Part shown: positions 29,275-36,914 of the stretch, in pieces | Numbering within the stretch: the first letter of the stretch is position 1 | Layout: every line of letters starts with the position of its first letter | Origin: Streptomyces smyrnaeus | GTDB lineage: Bacteria; Actinomycetota; Actinomycetes; Streptomycetales; Streptomycetaceae | Direction: 5' to 3' | NCBI RefSeq assembly: GCF_017676345.1 | Contig: NZ_JAFFZM010000015.1 | Location: forward strand, 124,001-188,000 | DNA length: 64,000 bases | Notes under the pieces: generated by a model | What the model was told of the DNA's origin: nothing | The model's input: only the letters and a program-made list of their open reading frames with translations | Databases searched by the model: none | Program-made: the position numbers and the translations under genes

Positions 29275-29618
29275 GCGGCACCGCCGGCGGCCCCGGTCGT
29301 GCCCTCGTCCTCGTACCCGGCCAGCACGGTCCTCAGCAGGCCGGGGAACCGGGCATCGAGGTCCTCGGTGCGTAGCCGGATCAGGCACTTACGTCCTTCG
29401 GCGCGGACGAAGACGACGCCGGATTCGCGCAGCAGGCTGGTGTGGTGGGTCAGTGTGGAGCGCGGCAGGTCGGGGCCGAGCTCCAGGCTGTCGACCTCCC
29501 CGCGCTCGCTGAGGATCCGCACCATCGTCAGGCGCAGGGGCTCACTGAGCGCGAACAGGACGCGCGGGAGCGCGATTTCTTCGACATCAGGGTGGTGGTA
29601 GGTGCGGATCGCCGCCAT
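29271..29618 (-). CDS. ArsR-family winged-helix repressor
   Basis: A 115-residue ArsR/SmtB-type regulator: ALPRVLFALSEPLRLTMVRILSERGEVDSLELGP, recognition helix LPRSTLTHHTSLLRESGVVFVRAEGRKCLIRLR. There is no metal-binding cysteine motif (only one Cys, in the wing), so it probably senses something other than metal. The MFS gene overlaps its stop by 4 bases. Two matching operator sites flank its -10 box upstream, supporting autoregulation. ATG at 29618 is the first start in the open frame and fits the usual length. Confidence 0.87.
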   Translation of the reverse strand: MAAIRTYHHPDVEEIALPRVLFALSEPLRLTMVRILSERGEVDSLELGPDLPRSTLTHHTSLLRESGVVFVRAEGRKCLIRLRTEDLDARFPGLLRTVLAGYEDEGTTGAAGGAA

Positions 29619-29630
29619 TGCATCGCCAAT

Positions 29631-29680
29631 CGTTCGGGAATTCTCGAACGAATATAGTGCGAGAATTGTCGAACGATCAA
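29631..29680 (-). promoter_or_regulatory. arsR-MFS promoter with two operator sites
   Basis: On the minus strand TTGATC (29680-29675) and TATATT (29656-29651) form a -35/-10 pair with 18 bp spacing. A 20-bp near-perfect palindrome built on CGTTCG...CGAACG lies at 29631-29650, covering the transcription start. A related site sharing CGAGAATT and CGAACG lies at 29656-29675, between -35 and -10. Their centres are 25 bp apart. Binding at either would block the promoter. Confidence 0.78.
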
Positions 29681-29887
29681 CCCTGCAGCAGCAACCGTTC
29701 GCCGTGGTGCGTGGGGGTGCGTTGGGGGGCTGGTGGTGCCTGGAAGGTGCCTGGTGGCACCGGGCGCTGCTGATGGCCGTTCCCGTGACCAGCAGTTACG
29801 GGACGTTCGGTCGGGAACCGGAACAGCGACGGCCCACGTCCCGAGCTTGGAAGTGGAAACGGCACAGGCAGGACCGAAGGTGGAGCG

Positions 29888-30340
29888 GTGGCCTCGAAGG
29901 GGTGGTGTCGCGCTGCCGCAGTGCGGGCGGTGACGGGTGCCTGCGCGGCTGCGGCTCTCGCCGGCTGTATCGCGGGGGAAAGCGGTCGGGCCGAGCGTGC
30001 TCCCGGCCCCGCGGCAACCGCTGTCACCGTGGTCCGCGACGATGTGACGTACCCGCTGACCATCGAAGTCACGGACTGGGGGACAGGGCGGCACCCGCAG
30101 GTCCCCGAACGGGGTCGTGCCGTGCACTTCAGCTACCGAGCCACCGCAACCGAACACCTGCCGGAGACGAGAGTGCAGGTCGCGGTATGTGCGGTGGACT
30201 CGGGTGACGTCGTGCTGCTGTGCGACACCGTCGACGTGTACGAGGGAGTGGGCCTCCCACCGGTGGAGACGGGTGACTCCTGGATCGGTCCCTCCGGGAG
30301 GGGCGCGTCCGGCGGTCAGGAGAAGATTGCGTGCACCTGA
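29888..30340 (+). CDS. Small putative lipoprotein
   Basis: A 150-residue exported protein. The signal peptide (residues about 1-26) ends in the lipobox LAGC, so the mature protein would be lipid-anchored outside the cell. The body has beta-rich segments (TAVTVVRDDVTYPLTIEVTDWG, AVHFSYRATATEHLP, VQVAVCAVDSGDVVLLC) and resembles small immunoglobulin-like or DUF4352-type extracellular domains, but I cannot name a family. GTG at 29888 has GGTGGAG upstream. The last 25 bases overlap the end of the convergent DUF6506 gene. Confidence 0.7.
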   Translation: MASKGWCRAAAVRAVTGACAAAALAGCIAGESGRAERAPGPAATAVTVVRDDVTYPLTIEVTDWGTGRHPQVPERGRAVHFSYRATATEHLPETRVQVAVCAVDSGDVVLLCDTVDVYEGVGLPPVETGDSWIGPSGRGASGGQEKIACT

Positions 30341-30615
30341 TCGACGGCCTCGGGGCCGTAGCCGACGGTGCCCACGGGGACCGCGCCATCGATCGCCTCG
30401 ATGATGCGTCCGGCCCACACCGGCCCGAAGCCTCCGCACAGCTCGATCAGTTGCACACCTTCGTCCACCAGCCGGCGTGCGACCTCGACGCCTTCCTCGG
30501 GCTTCTCCACCCCCACGAGGACAGTGCGGCACTTGCCCGTGTCCGTCACGCTGACATCGCCGCCTGCGGCGCTGCCGGCAGCCGTGTAGATGAATCCCCA
30601 GTGTGTGAGTGCCAT
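30316..30615 (-). CDS. DUF6506 family protein
   Basis: A 99-residue small cytoplasmic protein: ALTHWGFIYTAAG, then VLVGVEKPEEGVEVARRLVDEGVQLIELCGGFGPVWAGRIIEAIDGAVPVGTVGYGPEAV. The repeated 'V-x-V ... GVQLIELCGGFG' pattern matches the DUF6506 family as I remember it, which has no known function but resembles a compact alpha/beta domain. ATG at 30615 fits the family start. The gene overlaps the lipoprotein gene tail to tail by 25 bases. Confidence 0.72.
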   Translation of the reverse strand: MALTHWGFIYTAAGSAAGGDVSVTDTGKCRTVLVGVEKPEEGVEVARRLVDEGVQLIELCGGFGPVWAGRIIEAIDGAVPVGTVGYGPEAVDQVHAIFS

Positions 30616-30815
30616 GAGCGTGGACCTCCAGTGATCCTTGAGGCCACCAGCCAAGCAGGGCCGGGCTCGGCGCCGCCCGGCATTGCGGGCGATCGCCGAG
30701 TGATCCGCGCCTCACCTGCCGTCGCATCGACACCGTACGCCGTGTGTCGCGCGCCGTGCGTCGCACGCCGTACGTCGCGGGTGCGGGGTCGCTACGAGCC
30801 GGCCGTGCCATGTGG

Positions 30816-31841
30816 TCAGGCGCTGTAGGAGTCGGCGAGTGCGGTGAACGCGGCCTTGGGCTCCCAGGGCATGTCGGGATAGGTGCTGCCCGGGCCGTGC
30901 TCAAGGACTTTGACGATGCCGGGGCTGGCGAGGTCGAGATCGTCTCGGGGGTCGCCGTCGGGGCGGTGGGGGAAGTTGTGGAGGGCGAAGAGGAACGCGA
31001 ATGTGCTGTCGACACCGTGGGTGTCGAACACCTCCAACAGTTCGCGCAGGTAGGCGGCTTGCCCGGCTTCGTCCCGGGTGAACGTGTCGTTCAGCCGGAC
31101 CGGAGCACCGGTCCGGCTGTCGTACTCGGCGATCTCCATGCAGCGACCGCCCAGGTCACCGGCGCCGTGATAGGTCGCGGTGCCGAACTCGGTGATGGCG
31201 ACCGGCTTTCCCTGGGCGACGAGGGTGCGCACGCCCTCGGGGAACTGGTCGGCGACCTCCGCCGACCGGTACAGGTCCACGCTGACGAAGTCGAACGGCG
31301 CCCAGTCGATGCGTTCGAGCGGTATGGAGGCGTAGGTGATCTTCCCGGCGAAGTGCTCGCGGACGACCGCCACGGCCTCGGCGAGGAAGCTGTTGACGTG
31401 TGCGCTGATTTCGCCCACCCGCTCGTGCAGGCGGTCCCGCTGGTCCAGCAGCAACCGAAGCCGGTCCTCCTGGGTGGCGCCGGGCAGGAACCCCTTGTTC
31501 ATCAAGCTCAACTCGGCGCCGGTGACGAAGACGACCTCGGCTCCCCGCTGCCGCAGCCGCTCCGTGCGCGCGGCGCAGTCGGCGAACAGGTCGAGCATTT
31601 CCCTGCGGGTCAGTTCCAAGGGGTAGGGCGAGAACCAGACCTCCAGGCCCAGGTCGACGGCGGCGGCCGCGGCCAGTTCCAGTCGTTCCGGATCACCGCC
31701 GATGACGCGGACGGCGGTGCAGTGCAGGTCGTCACGGATGACGGACAGCTCCCGCCTGACGACGTCCGGGTCGAAACGCTCACGGGAGCGCGTTCCACCG
31801 CGGAGGAAGCCGGTGTCGTAGCTGATGCCCTTGGCCCGCAT
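30816..31841 (-). CDS. TIM-barrel (glycoside hydrolase-like) protein
   Basis: A 341-residue cytoplasmic protein with a TIM-barrel fold: MRAKGISYDTGF start, VIRDDLHCTAVRVIGGDPERLELAAAAA, EVWFSPYP, EVVFVTGAELSLMNKGF, ITYASIPLERIDWAPFDFVSVDLYR and KPVAITEFGTATYHGAG. The two acidic residues at the ends of strands 4 and 7 (TGAEL and ITEFG) are placed like the acid/base and nucleophile of clan GH-A glycosidases. Streptomyces homologues are sometimes labelled 'abortive infection protein', which I do not find supported. The gene is divergent from a TetR regulator with twin operators between, so it is probably TetR-controlled. Confidence 0.75.
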   Translation of the reverse strand: MRAKGISYDTGFLRGGTRSRERFDPDVVRRELSVIRDDLHCTAVRVIGGDPERLELAAAAAVDLGLEVWFSPYPLELTRREMLDLFADCAARTERLRQRGAEVVFVTGAELSLMNKGFLPGATQEDRLRLLLDQRDRLHERVGEISAHVNSFLAEAVAVVREHFAGKITYASIPLERIDWAPFDFVSVDLYRSAEVADQFPEGVRTLVAQGKPVAITEFGTATYHGAGDLGGRCMEIAEYDSRTGAPVRLNDTFTRDEAGQAAYLRELLEVFDTHGVDSTFAFLFALHNFPHRPDGDPRDDLDLASPGIVKVLEHGPGSTYPDMPWEPKAAFTALADSYSA

Positions 31842-31895
31842 GGTGCTGGTCCTTCCTGCCGGGGGTGTCGGAGGTCTGACGCTAGAGGCGAAATA

Positions 31896-31940
31896 TGCGC
31901 ACACGCAAGTTTGGAGGGGCTACGAATTTGCGCACACGCA
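31896..31940. promoter_or_regulatory. Twin operators TGCGCACACGCA between TIM-barrel and tetR genes
   Basis: Identical 12-bp sites at 31896-31907 and 31929-31940. Each is a partial palindrome (TGCG-CACA-CGCA). They are 33 bp apart, close to three helical turns, in the 121-bp divergent region. The adjacent TetR protein is the likely ligand. Confidence 0.75.
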
Positions 31941-31962
31941 GTCTTAGCGGGATGCTGGTGCG

Positions 31963-32613
31963 GTGACGACACGACGGGCCGGTCTGCGCGAGCGGAAGAA
32001 GCAGGCCACACGAGAGGCGTTACGCGAGGCGGCACTGCGGTTGGCCCTGGAGCGCGGGCCGGACAACGTCCGCGTCGACGACATCGCGGAGGCCGCCGGC
32101 GTCTCGCCCCGCACCTACAACAACTACTTCTCCAGCCGCGAGGAGGCGATCGTCGCGGCCGTCACCGCCGAGCGGGGATCCCGGGTGGCGGCGGCAGTAG
32201 CCGCCCGCCCCGCCGACGTACGCCTCGCGGACGGCGTCCTCGATGCGATCGTGGAGCAGTACACCGCCCCGGGAGAGCCCGGCCGCGACGCACTGTTGCT
32301 GATCACCACCAGCCCGGCGCTGCGCAACGCGTTCCTCGACGCCACCGCTGCGATCGAGCACCCCCTCGCCGACGCGATCGATGACCGCCTCGGCGGCACC
32401 GACCCGTTCACCGCCCGAGTGCTCGCGGCGAGCGTCGCCGCCGCTGTCCATGTCGCGCTCGAACGGTGGCTGCAGCAGGCCGCCACATCCCCGGCCGGCG
32501 GCGGGCTCGTCGTCCCGGCCGGCTCCCTGCCCGACCTGCTCCGCACCGCGCTGGCACCCCTCACCCCCGCCCTCGACGCCGCCGAGGTGCGACCACGGCG
32601 CGCCGAGCATTGA
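31963..32613 (+). CDS. TetR-family transcriptional regulator
   Basis: A 216-residue regulator. The HTH spans about 10-55: ERKKQATREALREAALRLALERGPDNVRVDDIAEAAGVSPRTYNNYFSSREEAI, with the recognition helix at VSPRTYNNYF. The C-terminal domain contains LLITTSPALRNAFLD and HVALERWLQQAA, typical of actinobacterial TetR proteins with the MftR-like fold. GTG at 31963 starts 22 bases after the second operator. It probably represses itself and the divergent TIM-barrel gene. Confidence 0.87.
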   Translation: MTTRRAGLRERKKQATREALREAALRLALERGPDNVRVDDIAEAAGVSPRTYNNYFSSREEAIVAAVTAERGSRVAAAVAARPADVRLADGVLDAIVEQYTAPGEPGRDALLLITTSPALRNAFLDATAAIEHPLADAIDDRLGGTDPFTARVLAASVAAAVHVALERWLQQAATSPAGGGLVVPAGSLPDLLRTALAPLTPALDAAEVRPRRAEH

Positions 32614-32757
32614 CAGCACAGGCGCTTGATCTGCGTCGGCGCGTCAACGCTCCGCCCACCTCCGGCGGGGTCGTGCTCAACAGCTCGCGGGTCGGCGGCC
32701 CGACGGGCGGAACGGAATCCGGTGGGCGTCGGGGGGTCCGGTTGGCAGGATCTCGGT

Positions 32758-33651
32758 ATGGACTCACCGCTCAGTGACGTGCCGGGGCATTCCTGGCTCG
32801 GTGCCCCGATCGACGCCCGTCCGCTCTTCGGTCCTGAACAGGCCGCCCTGATGGCGACCCTGCGCGGTCTGACGCCCGCCGACTGGCGCAGGGAGGCGGT
32901 GCCGGGCTGGACGGTGCGGGATCTGGTCGCCCACCTCCTCGGCGACTTCTACGGCCGCCTCGCCCGAGACCGCGACGGCCAGCAGGAAGGTCCCCGCTTC
33001 GCGCCGGGGGAGACCTTGGAGGCGTTCATCCACCGCATCAATCAGGAGTGGGTCGACGCCCACCGCAGGGTGAGCCCCGCGGCCCTCGTCGACACCCTGG
33101 ACCTGGTCGGCGCCCAGGTGGCCCGCTTCTTCGAGACGGCCGACCCCGACGCTCCCTCTCTGGGGGTGTCCTGGGCCGGTGTCGATCCGGCGCCGATGTG
33201 GCTGGACAGCGCCCGCGACCTCACCGAGTTCTGGACCCACCGCCAGCAGATCCGCCACGCCACCGGCCACGGCACCGATCCCGATGTGCGGTTCCTTTCC
33301 GTGGTCCTGGACACCTTCATGCGGGCCCTGCCCCACACCCTGCGCCGGGTCGATGCCCGCGTCGGCACCCAGGTCCAGGTGCGGATCGAAGGTCCGGCCG
33401 GCGGAACATGGACTGCCACTGCCACTGCCACTGCCACTGCCGCTGCAACCGCCACTGCCACGGTGGACCGGTGGTCTTTGGCCGAGCCGGAGACCGGGCA
33501 CCCGGCCGCGACCGTCGGTCTGGACCCGGAGACCGCCTGGCGACTGTGTACCCGCGGCGTCCAGCCGGACACCGCCCTGGCCCGCGCCCGCATCGAGGGC
33601 GACCGTCGACTGGCGGAAGCCGCCTGCCGGATCGTGTCGATCATCTACTGA
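32758..33651 (+). CDS. Maleylpyruvate isomerase-family mycothiol-dependent enzyme
   Basis: A 297-residue protein with an N-terminal DinB-like metal-binding domain (VPGWTVRDLVAHLLGDFYGRLA with the conserved His, and SARDLTEFWTHRQQIRHATG with the second conserved His). A C-terminal SCP2/wHTH-like domain follows, with WRLCTRGVQPDTALARARIEGDRRLAEAA. Members use a divalent metal and mycothiol, sometimes in isomerisation or thiol transfer, so the enzyme fits a mycothiol producer. A Thr-Ala repeat of about 16 residues, encoded by an ACTGCC microsatellite, interrupts the linker of the C-terminal part. The repeat length is a multiple of 3, so changes would not shift the frame. Confidence 0.8.
   Translation: MDSPLSDVPGHSWLGAPIDARPLFGPEQAALMATLRGLTPADWRREAVPGWTVRDLVAHLLGDFYGRLARDRDGQQEGPRFAPGETLEAFIHRINQEWVDAHRRVSPAALVDTLDLVGAQVARFFETADPDAPSLGVSWAGVDPAPMWLDSARDLTEFWTHRQQIRHATGHGTDPDVRFLSVVLDTFMRALPHTLRRVDARVGTQVQVRIEGPAGGTWTATATATATAAATATATVDRWSLAEPETGHPAATVGLDPETAWRLCTRGVQPDTALARARIEGDRRLAEAACRIVSIIY
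33412..33462 (+). repeat. ACTGCC hexanucleotide microsatellite inside the mycothiol enzyme gene
   Basis: Five near-perfect consecutive ACTGCC units from 33412, then GCTGCA, ACCGCC, ACTGCC variants to about 33462. It encodes an alternating Thr-Ala stretch. Unit gain or loss would keep the frame. Confidence 0.9.
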
Positions 33652-33821
33652 CCGAGGATCGGGGATCGGGATCGGTGCCGGGACCCGGTATGTGCTGGTT
33701 TGGCGGTTCGCCCGCGTTACGGCGTACGGCGTCGGCCCCTGCGCCGCTCGGTTCGGCGCCTCGGACCATGCCGGTCGGACTCCGTCCGGCCTAGTCCGCT
33801 CCGTCCCGCCTACGAGTCCGT

Positions 33822-34808
33822 TCAGCGCTCCGGTGCGGCTGGGAGCGGGTGGGTGGGGTGCAGCCAGGCTGCCAGGTCGGGGGTGGCGCAGCGGGCGGTG
33901 ACCTCCGCGTACCGGCGCAGGTCCTGTTCGGTCAGGACCTCCTGCCACTGCCCGGACGAGCCCCGGTGGAAGAAGTCGCGGGGGCTGCGCCAGACGTCCA
34001 TGTCGGCCTCGGGGACGAGTTGGTCGGCCCGGCCGCGCATGGCCTCGAAGGTCGCCGCCCGCACCAGGTCGGGGAGCCTCTCCTTCGCCACCGTGATGCC
34101 GAGCTGCTGCGCCAGGCGGAGCATGTTTCCCGCCAGGTCGGATTTGAGGTCGTCGTAGTGCAGCAGCACCACGTTGTCGAGGTGCCGGGCATCCCAGAAC
34201 GTTCCCAGATGGTGCAGCGTGAAGCGCAGACTCGCCGGTGCCTCGGTCACCGGGGCGCGGTTCTCGACCCAGTGCAGGAAGCCGGATGAGCCCGGCTCGG
34301 CGCCCTCCTGCACCCGCCGTGCCGCCCTCTCGGCCATCTCTTCGGCCACCTTCGTGTCGGCCTTCTCCCCGACGGCCCGTGCGCGGGCGCGCGCGACGGC
34401 GGCCGGGTCCATGTTGGCCATGTGGTGCTGCGTCGACAGGCCCACGTCGCGCGGATCGCGGCCCACACAGATGTACGTGACGCGCTCGTCGTACGGCAGA
34501 CCGTCCAGCGGGGTGTGCGACTTGATGAATCGGCGGTGGGGCTGCGCCCGCAGGGCGGCCACCACGTCGTCCCGGTCCCGGTAGAGCGCGTCCAGCCAGG
34601 GCGACATGCTGTTCAAGGGCTGCGGGAGGTCGGTGGTGCCATGGATGAGCAGGGCGCAGATCATCTGCGTCCATGTGGTGCCGCACTTGGGCGGAGTACT
34701 GATCACGATGTCGTCGCCGCGGAACGGAAACCCCTCCCACCGCGCGCTGTCGAGGACCGGGGAGCGGTACCGCACCAAGGGGCGGCCGTCGGCCGCTGTC
34801 TCCACCAC
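33822..34808 (-). CDS. Sulfotransferase family protein
   Basis: A 328-residue PAPS-dependent sulfotransferase (Sulfotransfer_1 type). The 5'-phosphosulfate loop is DDIVISTPPKCGTTWTQMI. The 3'-phosphate motif follows in VTYICVGRDPRDVGLSTQHH, and the catalytic His is probably in FIKSHTPLDGL. The acceptor is unknown; small-molecule hydroxyls are usual. I set the start at GTG 34808 because GAGGAGGAG lies 8 bases upstream; a frame from 34916 would add 36 residues with no domain. Its 3' end faces the end of the mycothiol enzyme gene. Confidence 0.83.
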   Translation of the reverse strand: MVETAADGRPLVRYRSPVLDSARWEGFPFRGDDIVISTPPKCGTTWTQMICALLIHGTTDLPQPLNSMSPWLDALYRDRDDVVAALRAQPHRRFIKSHTPLDGLPYDERVTYICVGRDPRDVGLSTQHHMANMDPAAVARARARAVGEKADTKVAEEMAERAARRVQEGAEPGSSGFLHWVENRAPVTEAPASLRFTLHHLGTFWDARHLDNVVLLHYDDLKSDLAGNMLRLAQQLGITVAKERLPDLVRAATFEAMRGRADQLVPEADMDVWRSPRDFFHRGSSGQWQEVLTEQDLRRYAEVTARCATPDLAAWLHPTHPLPAAPER

Positions 34809-35338
34809 CGGATCAACTCCTCCTCGTTCAGCGACCCATGACCCTGGTACGGCGCCCGCACCGCGCTGCCCGCGGACGCTCTGCTGCTGACCGTACCCAT
34901 GCCCCTTCCCATGCACCCCGACCCCCGATCAAGCCGCCGGCCGGCATGGCACGCCCGGCTCCGGCGGTGGAAGCGGCAACTCGGGCTCGGTGGCCGCCGG
35001 CTGCGGTCCGCCCCGGCGGCGGAGCCGGACTCGTCGTCTGGGCAGCCGTGCACGGGCTCGCTACGCTGCTCGTCGACGGGCTCGATGAGGCCCGGTCGAG
35101 TCCCGACGGCCCGCAGGAGGTCGACCGGGAGGCGGAGCACGTCGTCCCCAGCCGTCGTGGGCGGCGGCCTGGTACAGGAGACCGCATCGTCCCAGCGGTG
35201 GACGGCATCGCGATCCCGCCCATCCGGACCGCCTGCCCGTGCGGCAGGCAGGCAGCACTCAGGCCGTGCGCAACGGACGGCGGACGGGGGACGGCGGACT
35301 GGGGGACGGCGGGCGCGGACGGGGGAGGGCACAGCGTG
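34809..35338. other. 530-bp gap with a TetR C-terminal remnant
   Basis: No intact gene. On the plus strand about 35018-35100 reads GGAGLVVWAAVHGLATLLVD, a signature of TetR C-terminal domains (WxxVHGLATLLLDG), in frame with the acyltransferase but without HTH or start. This suggests an ancestral TetR gene lost its N-terminal part. The rest holds no motif I can name. The promoter of the sulfotransferase (divergent) must lie here. Confidence 0.45.
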
Positions 35339-36814
35339 ATGTCGAACGCGGGGCAGCAAGGACAGGCGGCGTTACCCGAACCGGGCCGGGAGCATGAACC
35401 GGTACGGGAACGCGAACCGGGCCGGGAGCAGGAACCGGGGCCGGAGCACCAACCGGGGAGGGGGCCCGAACAGGGGCCTGGGGACAAGCAGGGAACACGC
35501 CCGGCGCCAGAACCGGAGCGGCGAGCGGAACTGGACGCCGTGCGGATGCTCGTCGTGATCGGACTGGTCTTCTTCCACTCCGCGCTGGTGTACGCCACCG
35601 ACGACGACTTCTACGTCAAGAACGACGAGACGACCGGAGCCATTCTGATCGTCGCCGGGTTCGGTGTCGTGTGGGCCATGCCGCTGCTGTTCCTCATCTC
35701 CGGCCTCGGCGCCCGGCACTCGCTGCGACGGCGCGGCGCGAGGCGCTTCACCGCGGAACGACTGCTGCGGCTCGGCGTACCGCTGGTCTTCGTGACCCTC
35801 GCGCTCAACCCGCTGCCCCAGTGGCTGCGGCTGCGCTCGGCCGACGCCGACCACCACGAGTCGTACCTCGCCTTCCTGCCCCGCTTCTACGACGTTCGTC
35901 CGGAACCGGCCGAGTTCCCCTTCCTCCTCCAGGGTGAGCACTTCGAGACCGGGCACCTCTGGTTCGTCGTGCTCCTGCTGACCTTCTCCCTCCTGCTGGT
36001 GCCGCTCCATCTGTGGCTGCTGCCGCGCGAGCCGGTGCGCCGTATCGGTGACCGGGTGGCGGAGGCAGCTGTGTGCCGGCGCGGGCTGGTGCTCCTTCCG
36101 GCCGTCGCCTTCGCGGTGATCTGCGCCGGTGCGCGGATGGAGGAGGACTTCGCCGGCTGGCACCGCTGGTCGTATCTGCTCTTCTTCCTCGCCGGCTTCG
36201 CGCTCGCCGCCGACGACCGCTTCCGTACCGCGATGCGACGGGACGCCGGTGTCGCGGCCTGGATCGGTGTCGTGCTGTTCGCCGCGGCCGGCCCCGGCTT
36301 CGCGCTGGCCGACGAGCCCTTCACCGAGATGACCGCGTCGGCCATCGCCTCCCGGACGCTGTTCGGAGCCGCCGGATGGTGCCTGGTGGTCGCCATCCCG
36401 GGCCTTCTCGACCGACGACGGCTGCGACGGCTACGGCGGCTTCGACGACGGGGAGAATCAGAACGGCCAGAACGGCCAGAACGGCCAGAACGGCCAGAAC
36501 GGCCAGAACGGCCAGAACGGCCGGGACGGCCACGTCGATCAGCAATCGAACGCGGATACGGCTACCTCGCCACCGCTGTGCTGCCGCTCTACCTTCTGCA
36601 CCAGCCGATCGTGGTGGGCGTCGCCTACCTCGTGACCGGCTGGTCGGCGCCGATCCCGGTCGAGTACGCCGCCCTTGTCGCGATCTCCCTCACCCTCACC
36701 CTCGCCGCGTACGAACTGCTGGTCCGCCGGACGAGGGTGACGCGCTTCCTGTTCGGGATGCGGAGTCCGAGTCCGCGCCGGGGCGCCAACGAGGCGCGCT
36801 CAATTGCTAGTTGA
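35339..36814 (+). CDS. Integral membrane acyltransferase (Acyl_transf_3 family)
   Basis: A 491-residue protein with about ten transmembrane helices, of the acyltransferase-3/OafA type: RRAELDAVRMLVVIGLVFFHSALVY contains the conserved Arg and His (FFHS) of helix 1, and LLFLISGLGARHSLRRR the Arg-rich loop. Such proteins move acyl groups to extracytoplasmic sugars or lipids. The first 65 residues are a low-complexity Glu/Pro/Gly/Arg repeat (EPGREHEPVREREPGREQ). A second repeat, Glu-Arg-Pro, lies in a loop near residue 380. ATG at 35339 (GTG at 35336 is an alternative) has GGGGGAGGG upstream; an open frame continuing to 34838 is not part of the gene. Confidence 0.8.
   Translation: MSNAGQQGQAALPEPGREHEPVREREPGREQEPGPEHQPGRGPEQGPGDKQGTRPAPEPERRAELDAVRMLVVIGLVFFHSALVYATDDDFYVKNDETTGAILIVAGFGVVWAMPLLFLISGLGARHSLRRRGARRFTAERLLRLGVPLVFVTLALNPLPQWLRLRSADADHHESYLAFLPRFYDVRPEPAEFPFLLQGEHFETGHLWFVVLLLTFSLLLVPLHLWLLPREPVRRIGDRVAEAAVCRRGLVLLPAVAFAVICAGARMEEDFAGWHRWSYLLFFLAGFALAADDRFRTAMRRDAGVAAWIGVVLFAAAGPGFALADEPFTEMTASAIASRTLFGAAGWCLVVAIPGLLDRRRLRRLRRLRRRGESERPERPERPERPERPERPERPGRPRRSAIERGYGYLATAVLPLYLLHQPIVVGVAYLVTGWSAPIPVEYAALVAISLTLTLAAYELLVRRTRVTRFLFGMRSPSPRRGANEARSIAS
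36460..36531 (+). repeat. 9-bp tandem repeat (AGAACGGCC) in the acyltransferase gene
   Basis: Seven perfect AGAACGGCC units from 36460 to 36522 and one degenerate unit (GGGACGGCC) to 36531. It encodes repeated Glu-Arg-Pro in a loop between membrane helices. The 9-bp unit keeps the frame, so length variation between strains is expected without loss of function. Confidence 0.92.
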
Positions 36815-36914
36815 ACGCATCTGTTCAGGACGTGCACGCGGCTGGCAAGCTTGGCGTGCCCCGGCGAACCCCACCTGGCCTGGGCATCTCTGGCTCGTCC
36901 TCTCGGAGGTCTTC

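Noticed and set aside
30816..31841. Abortive-infection protein in the sense of phage defence
   Set aside because: The sequence reads as a GH-A-like TIM barrel; the label used for some homologues is not supported by any motif I can see.
33412..33462. CRISPR-like repeat array
   Set aside because: Units are 6 bp and contiguous, without spacers, and lie in frame within a gene.
34838..35338. Extension of the acyltransferase gene to an ATG at 34838
   Set aside because: The added 167 codons are low-complexity or TetR-like remnant sequence, and the ribosome site GGGGGAGGG lies directly before 35336-35339.
36460..36531. CRISPR or intergenic repeat
   Set aside because: It is a contiguous 9-bp coding repeat without spacers.
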